Positions 14,886-23,754 are shown, numbered from the stretch's first letter. The stretch is DNA of 26,029 nt from an uncultured Collinsella sp. (GCA_902493125.1 CABUOF010000026.1:1-26029), one strand, 5' to 3'. Numbers and translations: made by a program. Notes: generated from the letters alone by a model not told the origin.

Positions 14886-17495
14886 CTACTTATCGGCAGC
14901 GGTCTTTTTGGTAGTCGACTTCTTGGCCGTCGTCTTTTTGGCGGTCGTCTTCTTGGCAACAGTCTTCTTTGCCGCCGTTGTCTTCTTGGCCGCCGTCGTC
15001 TTCTTGGCCGTGCTCGCCTTGGTCGTGGTCTTGCGGCCGCGGGCGGGCTTCTTCTCCTTGGTCGGGCAGTCCATGTTGACGCAGATACGCCACGGACCGC
15101 GCGCCGTGTTAACCACCACGATGGGGGCACCGCACTCGGGGCAGGTCTCGCCCGTCGCCTCGAGCTTACCGCGCGCCGGCAGCGGATAGCTCACGCCGCA
15201 GTCATCGTAGTTGGTGCAGCGGATAAAACGCTTGCCGCTTTTCTCACTCTTGTGCGCAATCAGGTCGCCATGGCGTCCGGCCTCGGCACACACCTTGCAC
15301 TCGCCCACCTTAAGGTCGGGCTCGTAGTTGGTGGGGCATGTGGGGTTCACGCAAATCTCAAAGGCCTTCTGGCGGAACGGCTGACACTTAATGCGCGGCG
15401 CACCGCACTCGGGACACACGGCGGCCTCGCCCTCGAGCGGGCTCACCTTGACGCCGCTCGGCACCGGATAGGTCACGTCGCAGTCGGGCCAGCCCATGCA
15501 GCCAATGAAGCTGCCACGGGTCTTGGCGCTCGTCTTCATAACCAGGTCCTTGCCGCACTTGGGGCAGGCGCCCACGCGCGCATCGGCCGTGACGGCGTCG
15601 CTGATGGCGTCGCCCAGCTCCTGCGTATGCTTGAGCAGCTCGTCGAGCACGCCAGCCAGCAGCGCGCGCGAGTGCGTCACGACATGCTCTTCGGTATCCT
15701 CGCCGCGCTCCACACGGGTCATGTCGCCATCGAGCTCGCTGGTCATATCGGGGCTCGTGATGCGCGGGGCAAACTGCGTCAGTGCGTCGATGATGGCGAT
15801 GCCCAGCTGGCTCGGCTCCACGGGATCGTTTTTGAGATAGCGCACGGCGTACAGGCGCTCGATGATGCTCGCACGCGTGGACTTGGTGCCCAGGCCACGC
15901 TTTTCCATCTCCTGCACGAGCTTGCCCTGGCTGTAGCGCGCGGGCGGCTCGGTCTGCTTGGCCTCGAGCTTAATGTCGAATACGTCGACCGTATCGCCCT
16001 GCTCCAGCGGCGGCATCTGCTCGTCGCGCTTAAGGCCGTACGGGTAGGCCTCGCGGAAGCCAGGGGTCACGAGCACGTCGCCCGAGGCCACGAACGGCTC
16101 GCCGTTGACGTCGAGCTCGAGCTTGGTGTTCTCGATAGTCGCGGGACCCATAAGCGTCGCCAGGAAGCGACGGGCGATGAGGTCGTAGAGCTTGCGCTGA
16201 CCGCCATCGAGTGTGGACGGATCGCCTTCGCCCGTGGGGTAGATAGGCGGGTGGTCGGTGGTCTCGACCTTGCCGCGCGTGGGCTTCATGGGGCCGGCGA
16301 GGACCTTTTTGCATACGGGCGCCAGCGCCGGGTTTATCTTTGCAAGGTCACTCACCACAGCGCCCAGATCAAGCGTCGCGGGGTATACGGTATTGTCGAC
16401 ACGCGGGTAGCTGATGAGACCGGCCATGTAGAGGGACTCGGCGATACGCATGGTACGCGCAGGCGAGATACCCTCGGCTGCGGCGGCAGCCTGCAGCGAG
16501 GTGGTCGCAAACGGCGTGGGCGGCTGCTGCTTGCGCGAGCGCTTGGTCACCGCGGCGACGGTTGCCGTCTTGGCACCGTCAACGTGACCGTACGCCGTCT
16601 CAGCAGCATCCTTGTCGGTAAAGCGCGCCGTCTTGTGCGCGATCTTAAAGCGATCGTCCTCGGCAGCGCCTTGCGCGGCACCCATGCCGCGAATCTGCCA
16701 ATAGTCCTCGGGCACAAACGCCATGCGCTCGCGTTCGCGCTCGACCACCAGGGCAAGCGTCGGCGTCTGCACGCGGCCGGCGGAACGCACGTTGCCAAAG
16801 CCGCCAAACTTGGCGAGCGTCAGGTAGCGCGTGAGCACCGCACCCCAAATGAGGTCGATGTGCTGACGGCTCTCGCCGGCGTCGGCCAGGTTCTGGTCGA
16901 GCGAGACGAGGTTATCGAAGGCCTGCGTGATTTCGGCCTTGGTAAACGAAGAATACTGGGCGCGGGCGACCGGCAGGTCGGGCGCAACCTCGCGCACCTT
17001 GTTGAGGGCGTCCGAACCGATCAGCTCACCCTCGCGATCGAAGTCCGTGGCGATGATGACACTGTCGGACTTCTTGGCAAGGTTCTTGAGCGAGCGGATG
17101 AGCTCCTTCTCGGCCGGCAGCTTAATGACGGGTGCCCAGGTGAGGTAGGGCAGACTCTCGAGCTTCCAGCCCTTGATGGAGATACCGTCGGCAAGAAACG
17201 GCTTGCGCTTGGTGTCGTAGGGCGGGCGCGCCAGGCCATCGGGCATATCGGCCGGCAGCATCTCGCCGTCCTCAGTAACCGAATACCAGCCCAGCTTTTT
17301 ATCGAACAGCACGCTGTCGCAAAAATCGGGCGCAAGGATGTGACCGGCAAGACCGATCGTCACGCACTCCTCGCCCTTCCACTCAAAACGGTAGATGGCG
17401 GTGTTGTACACCTTGTCCTTTTTGGGTTTGCCCGTGGACAGACGCTCGGCGATCTGTCGCGCGGCGTCGTTTTTCTCGGCGATGATGAGCTTCAA
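14886..17495 (-). CDS. topA: Type IA DNA topoisomerase I
   Basis: 869 residues. It begins directly with the TOPRIM domain (E7 in IIAEKND; D151, D153, E155 in ATDFDREGE). The active-site Tyr is Y363 in GLISYPRVDNTVYP; this SYPRxDN form is typical of archaeal-type topoisomerase I, while usual bacterial TopA has TYMRTDS. The C-terminal third has repeated four-Cys zinc ribbons (ACPKCGKD, VCPECGAPR, CKVCAEAG, TCPECGAP). The last ~56 residues (bases 14889-15056) are AKKTT-type repeats like histone H1 tails, likely DNA-binding. It relaxes negative supercoils. The start is TTG at 17495 with AGGAG 6 bases upstream. It lies 54 bases after hypB and ends at the shared terminator. Confidence 0.95.
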   Translation of the reverse strand: MKLIIAEKNDAARQIAERLSTGKPKKDKVYNTAIYRFEWKGEECVTIGLAGHILAPDFCDSVLFDKKLGWYSVTEDGEMLPADMPDGLARPPYDTKRKPFLADGISIKGWKLESLPYLTWAPVIKLPAEKELIRSLKNLAKKSDSVIIATDFDREGELIGSDALNKVREVAPDLPVARAQYSSFTKAEITQAFDNLVSLDQNLADAGESRQHIDLIWGAVLTRYLTLAKFGGFGNVRSAGRVQTPTLALVVERERERMAFVPEDYWQIRGMGAAQGAAEDDRFKIAHKTARFTDKDAAETAYGHVDGAKTATVAAVTKRSRKQQPPTPFATTSLQAAAAAEGISPARTMRIAESLYMAGLISYPRVDNTVYPATLDLGAVVSDLAKINPALAPVCKKVLAGPMKPTRGKVETTDHPPIYPTGEGDPSTLDGGQRKLYDLIARRFLATLMGPATIENTKLELDVNGEPFVASGDVLVTPGFREAYPYGLKRDEQMPPLEQGDTVDVFDIKLEAKQTEPPARYSQGKLVQEMEKRGLGTKSTRASIIERLYAVRYLKNDPVEPSQLGIAIIDALTQFAPRITSPDMTSELDGDMTRVERGEDTEEHVVTHSRALLAGVLDELLKHTQELGDAISDAVTADARVGACPKCGKDLVMKTSAKTRGSFIGCMGWPDCDVTYPVPSGVKVSPLEGEAAVCPECGAPRIKCQPFRQKAFEICVNPTCPTNYEPDLKVGECKVCAEAGRHGDLIAHKSEKSGKRFIRCTNYDDCGVSYPLPARGKLEATGETCPECGAPIVVVNTARGPWRICVNMDCPTKEKKPARGRKTTTKASTAKKTTAAKKTTAAKKTVAKKTTAKKTTAKKSTTKKTAADK

Positions 17496-17549
17496 AAGAG
17501 GCTCCTATCTCGTGTCTCTGCGGCTACGCCCGCCCGTATGGCGGCCGAC

Positions 17550-18233
17550 TTACGCCCTTGCTTGCTCAATCTGCCCGATGAGCCAATCGCACCAGGCATC
17601 CATGCCCTCGCCCTTGCGCGCGCTCACGGCAAACCGCGGCGCCTGCGGATTGAGGTCATCGAGTGTCTTAGTATACCTATCCATGTCAAAATCGAAAGCC
17701 GGAGCCACGTCGACCTTGTTGAGCAGCTGCGCGCCGGCGTGTTGGAAGATGCCCGGGTACTTGATGGGCTTGTCGTCGCCCTCGGGCACCGAGAGAATCA
17801 TGATGGACAGGTTCTCGCCCAGGTCAAAGTCGACCGGGCAGACCAGGTTGCCCACGTTTTCGATAAAGATGACGTCGATGTTCTCCAGACCCACAGCCTG
17901 GTCGAAGGCGTCGACGGCCTCCATGATCATGTTGCCCTCGAGGTGGCACAGGCCGCCCGTGTTGATCTGGATGGCGGGCATGCCGGCTTCCTTCATGGTG
18001 ATGGCGTCGACATCCGAGGCGATATCGCCCTCGATGACGGCGCAGCGCAGGCCGGCTTTGTCACGCAGGCGCTCGTTTGTGCCCAGAATCGTGGTGGTCT
18101 TACCCGAGCCGGGGCTCGACAGCACGTTGATCACGTAGGTGTTCGTCTGCTCAAATCGCTGACGCAGCTGATCTGCCAGGCGCTCGTTGCGCGACAGAAT
18201 CGGCGATGCAATATCAATCGTTTTCTCAGCCAT
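17550..18233 (-). CDS. hypB: Hydrogenase/urease nickel incorporation GTPase HypB
   Basis: 227 residues. GTPase motifs: P-loop SSPGSGKTTT (39-48), NKVD (172-175); metal site in the G domain from C96-H97 (GLCHLEGN) and C132 (NLVCP). HypB uses GTP to deliver nickel with HypA to NiFe-hydrogenase and sometimes urease precursors. The N-terminal Cys high-affinity site and the His-rich stretch of some HypBs are absent, so storage is unlikely. ATG at 18233 has AAGGAG upstream. It is downstream of hypA by 54 bases and upstream of topA by 54 bases. No hydrogenase gene or other hyp gene is in the window. Confidence 0.95.
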   Translation of the reverse strand: MAEKTIDIASPILSRNERLADQLRQRFEQTNTYVINVLSSPGSGKTTTILGTNERLRDKAGLRCAVIEGDIASDVDAITMKEAGMPAIQINTGGLCHLEGNMIMEAVDAFDQAVGLENIDVIFIENVGNLVCPVDFDLGENLSIMILSVPEGDDKPIKYPGIFQHAGAQLLNKVDVAPAFDFDMDRYTKTLDDLNPQAPRFAVSARKGEGMDAWCDWLIGQIEQARA

Positions 18234-18287
18234 ACTTAGCGCTCCTTACTTTGGCCCTTTATACCCCATCACTAGATGGCTAGCGGG

Positions 18288-18644
18288 CTAATCGTCGGGG
18301 GTTTCGATTTCGATGCTCGCGATATCGAGCTCGCGGCCGTGCAGTAGGCGCACGTTGGCACCACCGCACTGGGGACAGCGACAGTGGAAGCGATCGTGGT
18401 CGAAAACCTCGCCGCAGTCCAAGCATTCACTTTGCGGATGGACCTCCTCCACGGCAAGCTCGCAGCCTCGCGTGAACGGATCCTCGTCGCGAAATGTCTC
18501 CCACGCAAAATCGAGCGCCTCGCGCACGACCTCGGTCATATCCCCGATACGCAGCGTTACCAAAACGGCGCGCGAGGCCCCCGCCCCACGCGCCGCGCGA
18601 ATCACTGTATCGAGTATGCCGTTGACAATGCCAACCTCGTGCAT
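18288..18644 (-). CDS. hypA: Hydrogenase nickel incorporation protein HypA
   Basis: 118 residues, a standard HypA. The N-terminal MHE (H2, E3) binds nickel, and the zinc site is C74-x2-C77 with C90-x2-C93. HypA accepts nickel and passes it, with HypB, to the hydrogenase large subunit. ATG at 18644 has GGAG 10 bases upstream and lies 6 bases after tatC, so it is co-transcribed with the Tat genes. Confidence 0.95.
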   Translation of the reverse strand: MHEVGIVNGILDTVIRAARGAGASRAVLVTLRIGDMTEVVREALDFAWETFRDEDPFTRGCELAVEEVHPQSECLDCGEVFDHDRFHCRCPQCGGANVRLLHGRELDIASIEIETPDD

Positions 18645-18650
18645 ACCGAT

Positions 18651-19445
18651 TTACTCCTCGCTATCCTCTTCGTCGTCCGAAAACAGGTCCAGACGGCTCA
18701 CAAACAAGCCCTCCTTACCCTCGCGCGCGGTAATGACCACGCGAGCGATGGCGAGCGAAATCTCGTAGAGCGAGAGCAGGGCGCCATACATGAGGCCCAG
18801 CGTAACGGGCGAGCCGTCGGGCGTAATCACAGCCGAGCCCGCAAGCAGGCCAACGTATACGTAACGCCAGGCACTGCGGAAGGCCGCATAGGACACGATG
18901 TGGAAGACGGACAGGTAGAAGATGATGAGCGGCAGCTCAAACGCCACACCAAAGCCGATCATAAAGAGCAGCTCCATGTTGACGTAGTTCTCCAGGTCGG
19001 GCAGCGCCGTGGCGACGGCCGAGGTCTCGCCGATAAGCCACTCAAAGCCCGCAGGGATGATGATGAAGTAGCAGAAGATGGCACCCAGGAAGAACAGCAC
19101 CGTCGAGGCGAGCACCGTGGGCACGACCCATTTGCGCTCGTTGGGACGCAGTGCCGGCAGGAAAAATGCCAGAATCTGCCAGATGATCATGGGCGTACAC
19201 ATGACCACGGCCATCTTGATGGCCAGCGAGAAGCGCAGGCCAAAGCCGCCGAGCGTGGTGGTGATGTAGAACTTACCGTCCGGCACAAAGGAGCGGATGG
19301 GATCTTCCAAGATGTCGAGCACCACGGGCGTGGCGAAATACAGCACGATAGCGGCGGCAAACACCGACACGACCACGATGGTCAGGCGGCGACGGAGCTC
19401 TCCCAGGTGATCGAAGAGCGGCATGCGCGCAGGTCCGATAGGCAT
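18651..19445 (-). CDS. tatC: Sec-independent protein translocase TatC
   Basis: 264 residues with six membrane segments. The family start MPLFDHLGELRRRLTIVVV is present (residues 8-26), as is the conserved MCTPMIIWQILAFFLPAL stretch and the GFGVAFELPLIIFYL segment. TatC recognises twin-arginine signals and, with TatA, exports folded proteins. ATG at 19445 shares one base with the tatA stop (TAATG), showing translational coupling. The C-terminus is acidic (DLFSDDEEDSEE). Confidence 0.96.
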   Translation of the reverse strand: MPIGPARMPLFDHLGELRRRLTIVVVSVFAAAIVLYFATPVVLDILEDPIRSFVPDGKFYITTTLGGFGLRFSLAIKMAVVMCTPMIIWQILAFFLPALRPNERKWVVPTVLASTVLFFLGAIFCYFIIIPAGFEWLIGETSAVATALPDLENYVNMELLFMIGFGVAFELPLIIFYLSVFHIVSYAAFRSAWRYVYVGLLAGSAVITPDGSPVTLGLMYGALLSLYEISLAIARVVITAREGKEGLFVSRLDLFSDDEEDSEE

Positions 19446-20035
19446 TACTCATCGCCTCCCTTCGGGACATCGGCGGCAGCGGCGTCGTCCTCGGCCTCGA
19501 GCTCGCGGGCAAGTTGGTCGACGACGGCCTTGCGCTTGCGAGGGCGACGGGCGTAGAGGTCAGCCGTCGTGGGCTCTGCCGGCTCGGGCTCGGGCTCCGG
19601 CTCTGCAGCAGATTCGGGCTCGACGGTGGCAGCGGTGGCAGCGGCAGGCTCGGCACCCTCGGCCTCGGACTCCTCAGCAGCACCCTCGCCCTCGGCGGCA
19701 GCCTCGCTCGCGGCCTTCTCGGCAGCAAGACGGGCGCGACGCTCGGCAAAGGTCTCCTTCTTGGCGGGCGCTGCCGTCTCGGCGGCATCCTCGTCCGCAT
19801 CGGAATCGTCGTCGGTCGCAGCAGCCTTCTTGGGCTTGACCGGGGCCGACGCGGCCTCGCTCACCGGATCGATAATCTCGGACTGAACAACGGCCGTCAT
19901 CTTTTCCTGCGTCTCGCGGAACTGACGGATGGCACGGCCGATCGTGCGGCCCATCTGCGGGAGCTTATCCGGGCCAAACAGCAAAAAGCCGAAGACCACG
20001 ATGATCGCGAGCTCACCCTCTCCAATACCAAACAC
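19445..20035 (-). CDS. tatA: Twin-arginine translocase subunit TatA/TatB
   Basis: 196 residues from GTG at 20035, with GGAGG 5 bases upstream. The first ~45 residues are a TatA/TatB transmembrane-amphipathic unit: MFGIGEGELAIIVVFGFLLF, the hinge FGPDKLP, then GRTIGRAIRQFRETQEKM. The Glu in the membrane helix resembles TatB, but only one TatA/B gene is present beside tatC, so it may serve both roles. The remaining ~150 residues are a long, low-complexity Ala/Glu/Pro tail (PEPEPEPAEP) with a basic cluster ARRPRKRK near the end; much longer than in most TatA. A 7-bp hairpin (GGCTCGA/TCGAGCC, 20048-20067) sits just before the ribosome-binding site. Confidence 0.9.
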   Translation of the reverse strand: MFGIGEGELAIIVVFGFLLFGPDKLPQMGRTIGRAIRQFRETQEKMTAVVQSEIIDPVSEAASAPVKPKKAAATDDDSDADEDAAETAAPAKKETFAERRARLAAEKAASEAAAEGEGAAEESEAEGAEPAAATAATVEPESAAEPEPEPEPAEPTTADLYARRPRKRKAVVDQLARELEAEDDAAAADVPKGGDE

Positions 20036-20116
20036 ACATACCTCCAAGGCTCGATGTGAGTCGAGCCCGCACCGCGCCATTCGGCCGGAACTCGTCTATT
20101 CATTCGGTCAAGTATA

Positions 20117-20144
20117 GCGCCCGGACGCCAAAACGTCCGAGCGC
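20117..20144 (-). terminator. Terminator-like hairpin between the STAS gene and tatA
   Basis: GCGCCCGGACG (20117-20127) pairs with CGTCCGAGCGC (20134-20144) with one mismatch. It lies 45 bases after the STAS stop. The following minus-strand bases (TATACTTGA) are a poor U-tract, so termination is likely partial. Confidence 0.45.
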
Positions 20145-20188
20145 ATCACAAACATATGCCAAACGGCACGCCCTTTTGGGGGCAAAGA

Positions 20189-20503
20189 TTATGCAGCGGT
20201 GATCGAAATCTCCTGGTCGACACCCAACAGCTGGACCACGCGCATCACCGGGGGCTGCACATTGGTGCAGCTAAAGCGCTTGCCGTGGTCGACCGCGTGG
20301 TGCGCGGCGCCCACGAGCACGCCAATGCCCGTCGAATCGATGTAGCTCACCTGGGCAAAATCGAGCTCAACGGCCTCAGTGGGCTGCTCGAGCGCCAGGT
20401 CGATGGCATTGCGCAGGCTATCGGCGTTAGAGATATCGATCTCGCCGGTTACCTTAATGGTGTAGAGCTCTGGCGTGGGGTTGGTGGAAATACCCAAATC
20501 CAT
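20189..20503 (-). CDS. STAS-domain anti-sigma-factor antagonist
   Basis: 104 residues, the size of a stand-alone STAS domain such as SpoIIAA or RsbV. The phosphorylation loop is SYIDSTGIGVLVGA with D56-S57; by family knowledge an unphosphorylated Ser lets it bind an anti-sigma kinase and free a sigma factor. The TGEIDISNADSLRNAID segment is typical. ATG at 20503 has AAAGGAG upstream. No anti-sigma kinase or sigma gene is adjacent, so its partner is elsewhere. Confidence 0.9.
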   Translation of the reverse strand: MDLGISTNPTPELYTIKVTGEIDISNADSLRNAIDLALEQPTEAVELDFAQVSYIDSTGIGVLVGAAHHAVDHGKRFSCTNVQPPVMRVVQLLGVDQEISITAA

Positions 20504-20569
20504 GTATACGCTCCTTTACGTATCGAAAGTGCGGATAGTACTGGGCGCGGACTTGCGGGGTCCTACGCG

Positions 20570-21874
20570 TTAGGCGCGCTCGGCACGCGCAAGCTCGGCA
20601 GCGACGAGCTTGACGGCCAGCACCAGCACGTCGAGCGCGGCCTCCAGGTCCTCAACCGTGGGATAGCTCGGCGCGATGCGGATGTTGGTGTCGCGCGGAT
20701 CCTTGCCATAAGGCCAGGTGGCACCAGCCGGCGTGAGCTTGACGCCCAGGTCGGCACAAAGCGCGGCGACCTTTTGGGCCGAGCCCTCGGGACCATCGAA
20801 GCTCACAAAGTAGCCGCCGCGGGGATGCGTCCAAGTGGCGCAACCCGTATCGCCCAGACCCTCAGTGAGCTTGCGCTCAACGGCCTCAAAGCGCGGGCGC
20901 AAGAACTCGGCATGCTTTTTCATGTGTTCCTTGACCGCCTTGATGGTGGGAAGGAAGCGCACGTGACGCAGCTGGTTGAGTTTGTCGGCGCTGATAAGGC
21001 CGGCCTTCAGGCGCTTGGAGAACTCCGCGATAACCGCGGGGCTCGCACCGATAAAGCCGATGCCGGCGCCCGGGAAGGTAATCTTGGACGTCGAGGCGAA
21101 TGCCACCACGCGGTCCTCGGTGCCCGCCGCGCGGGCAAGATCGAAGATGTTGGCGAGCTCGTCGGTCTCGTCGTACAGGTCGTGCACGCAGTAGGCGTTG
21201 TCCCAGAAGATGCGGAAATCGGGCGCGGCCGTGGGCATCTCGACCAGGCGACGCACGGTGTCCTCGCTAAAGGTGATGCCCGTGGGGTTGGAATACTTGG
21301 GCACGCACCAGATACCCTTGATGGAATCGTCGGCGGCAACGAGGCGCTCGATCTCGTCCATGTCGGGGCCGTTGTCGGTCATCGCGACGGGGACGTTCTC
21401 GATGCCCAAGTCGGCGGTGATGCCAAAGTGGCGATCGTAGCCGGGAACGGGGCACAAGAACTTGACCTTCTTGCCGTCGTGCGCGGCCTCGTAAGCCTCC
21501 CAGGGCTCGCTGCCGCACGAGCCGCAGCGCCAGAACATACCGGCGATATCGTGCTCGATCAGCAAACTCGACGAACCCAGCACGAGCGTCTGCTCGGCAG
21601 GACAACCCAGGAACTCCCCCGCCAGCTTGCGTGCCGAGGGAATGCCCTCAAAGCAGCCGTAGTTGGAGCAGTCGACGTTGCCGTCATGCAGATCGGCATC
21701 GGCATTGAGGATATCGAGCATGGGTCGAGAGATGTCCACCTGGGAGGGCGACGGCTTGCCGCGGGCCATGTCGAGCGCCAGGCCCTTGGCCTTGACCTCG
21801 GCGACCTCGGCTTTGAGCGCCTCGATGGCGGCATCGAGTTCGGTGGTTTCCATCTTCTGGTAGATCGTCTGCAT
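20570..21874 (-). CDS. PLP-dependent aminotransferase, aspartate type (subgroup Ic-like)
   Basis: 434 residues. PLP fold type I features: N196-PTG (KYSNPTGITF), D225 and Y228 (IFWDNAYCVHDLYDE), and the Schiff-base Lys K264 in AFASTSKITFPGAGIGF; a carboxylate-binding Arg lies in TNIRIAPSYPT. The N-terminal LDMARGKPSPSQVDIS and the NYGCFEGIPSARKLAGEFLG stretch match the aspartate aminotransferase group found in Corynebacterium and Lactobacillus (Pfam Asp_aminotransf type). It likely interconverts aspartate/2-oxoglutarate and oxaloacetate/glutamate. ATG at 21874 has only AAAGGT upstream; ATG at 21853 is a less likely alternative. A TATACT (21922-21917, minus) may be its -10. Confidence 0.88.
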   Translation of the reverse strand: MQTIYQKMETTELDAAIEALKAEVAEVKAKGLALDMARGKPSPSQVDISRPMLDILNADADLHDGNVDCSNYGCFEGIPSARKLAGEFLGCPAEQTLVLGSSSLLIEHDIAGMFWRCGSCGSEPWEAYEAAHDGKKVKFLCPVPGYDRHFGITADLGIENVPVAMTDNGPDMDEIERLVAADDSIKGIWCVPKYSNPTGITFSEDTVRRLVEMPTAAPDFRIFWDNAYCVHDLYDETDELANIFDLARAAGTEDRVVAFASTSKITFPGAGIGFIGASPAVIAEFSKRLKAGLISADKLNQLRHVRFLPTIKAVKEHMKKHAEFLRPRFEAVERKLTEGLGDTGCATWTHPRGGYFVSFDGPEGSAQKVAALCADLGVKLTPAGATWPYGKDPRDTNIRIAPSYPTVEDLEAALDVLVLAVKLVAAELARAERA

Positions 21875-22024
21875 GGGGTGCGACCTTTCGCGAAGCGGTA
21901 CGTTGCAGTTCGTCTAAGTATAGACCGCCATCGTCGCAACGTTATGAAGCCGTGATAGATTAAGTTCATCGCAATCAATTACGAATCGCCGCGCATGCCG
22001 GCGTGGGGCGCCCAAGGAGGCACT

Positions 22025-22279
22025 ATGGAGTACGGATCGTTTCAGGCCGAGGAATTCGGCGACTTGCAGCGCCTGGTCGACGGACTGTTTTACGACCGCC
22101 ACGCCATCGACCGCCTGGATCTGATCGTACAGGCCGAAATCTTGGACCTGGCGCCCGACCTCATGGAGATCGTGAATCTTTTGCCGCCCGGCTACTACGA
22201 CCGCCAGTCACTTTGCGACCAGCTCAACTCCGCCTTGGCCGCCCACGGCTGGGGCGCCGTCTACGGAACGGTGGAATAA
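22025..22279 (+). CDS. Small conserved-looking protein, function unknown
   Basis: 84 residues from ATG at 22025, which has a perfect AAGGAGG six bases upstream; a longer in-frame ATG at 21995 has none. The sequence is mostly acidic helices (FGDLQRLVDGLFYDRHAIDR, LDLIVQAEILDLAPDLMEIV) ending in LNSALAAHGWGAVYGTVE. No motif is recognised. It stands alone on the plus strand, with its own terminator right after, divergent from the aminotransferase gene. The strong ribosome-binding site and terminator support a real gene. Confidence 0.8.
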   Translation: MEYGSFQAEEFGDLQRLVDGLFYDRHAIDRLDLIVQAEILDLAPDLMEIVNLLPPGYYDRQSLCDQLNSALAAHGWGAVYGTVE

Positions 22280-22311
22280 GCCTAGTCATTGGAGACGTGG
22301 CCAAATAAATG

Positions 22312-22349
22312 AAACGCCGTTTGTGACAGTACTCACAAACGGCGTTTTT
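22312..22349 (+). terminator. Intrinsic terminator of the small plus-strand gene
   Basis: A 15-bp perfect stem (AAACGCCGTTTGTGA at 22312-22326 and its complement at 22333-22347) with a 6-base loop ends in TTTTT. It may also stop nhaA transcripts from the other side, where the run is TTTCATTTATTT. The top of the hairpin contains GTGACAGTACTCA, also found in the repeat arm at 7918-7930. Confidence 0.92.
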
Positions 22350-22395
22350 GCATACGAGGGTATCCGGAGCATGTCCGGCCCCGGTTTTCGCGCGC

Positions 22396-23754
22396 CTACT
22401 CGTTCTTGGGCGCGGGGTGTTTGCAGATCACGCTCATGTAGATCATGCCGAGCACGGCAGCGGTGACCGAACCGGCAAGGATGGCGGCCTTGGCAGCCAG
22501 GACCTCAAACTGGGCCGTCGGGAAGGCAAGGCCGCTGATGAGAATCGACATGGTAAAGCCGATGCCACCCAGAATGCCCACACCGGCAATCATGTGCCAG
22601 TTGACATTGTGCGGCAGCTCGCAGGCCCTAAGCTTAACCAGGGCAAACGTCATGCCAAAGATACCAATCGGCTTGCCCAGCAGCATGCCAAAGTACACGC
22701 CGAGCGTCACCGGGTCGGTGAGCAGTGTGCTCATGTCCACGCCCACCAGGCGAACCTGCGCGTTCACGAACGCAAAGATCGGCAGAATCACAAAGTTGAC
22801 CGGCGTGGAGATCAGACGCTCCATGCGGATGAGCGGCGGGGTCACGCGGTGCATGACGCGCTCAACCTTGGTGGTCGAGACGGTAAAGTCATGCTGGCCC
22901 AGGATGTGTGCCTCGTCGTCGTAGCGGTCATCGAGCAGCGGCAGGCACTCGCCCAGCCAGTCGGTCAGACTATCGAGCTTAACACCGCACTTGGCCGGGA
23001 TGGTAAAGGCCAAGATGACGCCAGCAAGCGTAGCGTGCACGCCGCTCTTGAACATGCAGAACCACAACAGCAGACCCAGTACCGAATACGGGGCGAGGCG
23101 GTAATGCTGCGTCTTGTTGAGCCACACGAGCGCGCAGGTCACAAGCGCGGCGGCGCCCAACCAAAACGGATTGGGGCTCTGACCGTAGAAGATGGCGATG
23201 GCGGCGATGGAGATGAGGTCGTCGGCAATGGCGAGCGTCGAGAAGAACACGCGCACGCCGTTGGGCACGCGGTTGCCCAAAAGCGATAGCACGCCCAGCG
23301 CAAAGGCAATATCGGTTGCCATGGGGATGGCCCAACCGTTGCGGGCGCCGGCATGGTTAAAGATCAGGTAGATGCAGGCGGGAACGACGACGCCGCCCAC
23401 GGCCGCCAGCATGGGAAGCATGGCCTGGCGCGGATTCTTGAGCTCGCCGACCGTCATCTCGTACTTAAGCTCAATGCCCACCAGCAAAAAGAAAATCGCC
23501 ATGAGGAAGTCGTTGACGAAAAGCTCAACGGTGAGACCGGCCGTAAAGTTGCCCAGACCCACATACAGCGGGGTCTCCAAAAAGTGATGGATGGCCTCGT
23601 AGGCATCGGTATTGGCGCAAATGACGGCGGCGATGGCGGCGAAGACCATGACGGCGGCGGAAATCGTGCCGTTCTCGGCGATGCGCTCCCAGATGTCGTG
23701 ACGTTCAAAGCGCTTGCGCTCACGAACGTTGAACAGCTGCTCAGTTGCTGCCAT
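22396..23754 (-). CDS. nhaA: Na+/H+ antiporter NhaA
   Basis: 452 residues from ATG at 23754, with AAAGGAG upstream; an in-frame ATG at 23808 would run through a hairpin and lacks a site. NhaA features: GLTVELFVNDFLMAIFFLLV, KYEMTVGEL, MATDIAFALGVLSLLG, the ion-binding Asp pair in STLAIADDLISIAAIAIFYG, the helix XI-type GMLLGKPIGIFG Lys, and GGIGFTMSILISGLAF. It exchanges sodium for protons across the membrane, for pH and salt balance. A ~60-residue polar loop (LTDWLGECLPLLDDRYDDEA onwards) is longer than in E. coli NhaA. A terminator-like hairpin lies 34 bases upstream. Confidence 0.96.
   Translation of the reverse strand: MAATEQLFNVRERKRFERHDIWERIAENGTISAAVMVFAAIAAVICANTDAYEAIHHFLETPLYVGLGNFTAGLTVELFVNDFLMAIFFLLVGIELKYEMTVGELKNPRQAMLPMLAAVGGVVVPACIYLIFNHAGARNGWAIPMATDIAFALGVLSLLGNRVPNGVRVFFSTLAIADDLISIAAIAIFYGQSPNPFWLGAAALVTCALVWLNKTQHYRLAPYSVLGLLLWFCMFKSGVHATLAGVILAFTIPAKCGVKLDSLTDWLGECLPLLDDRYDDEAHILGQHDFTVSTTKVERVMHRVTPPLIRMERLISTPVNFVILPIFAFVNAQVRLVGVDMSTLLTDPVTLGVYFGMLLGKPIGIFGMTFALVKLRACELPHNVNWHMIAGVGILGGIGFTMSILISGLAFPTAQFEVLAAKAAILAGSVTAAVLGMIYMSVICKHPAPKNE

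Noticed and set aside
14838..18239. 1133-codon open frame on the plus strand
   Set aside because: It is the mirror of topA and hypB; the predicted protein has no domain and is the usual shadow of high third-position GC.
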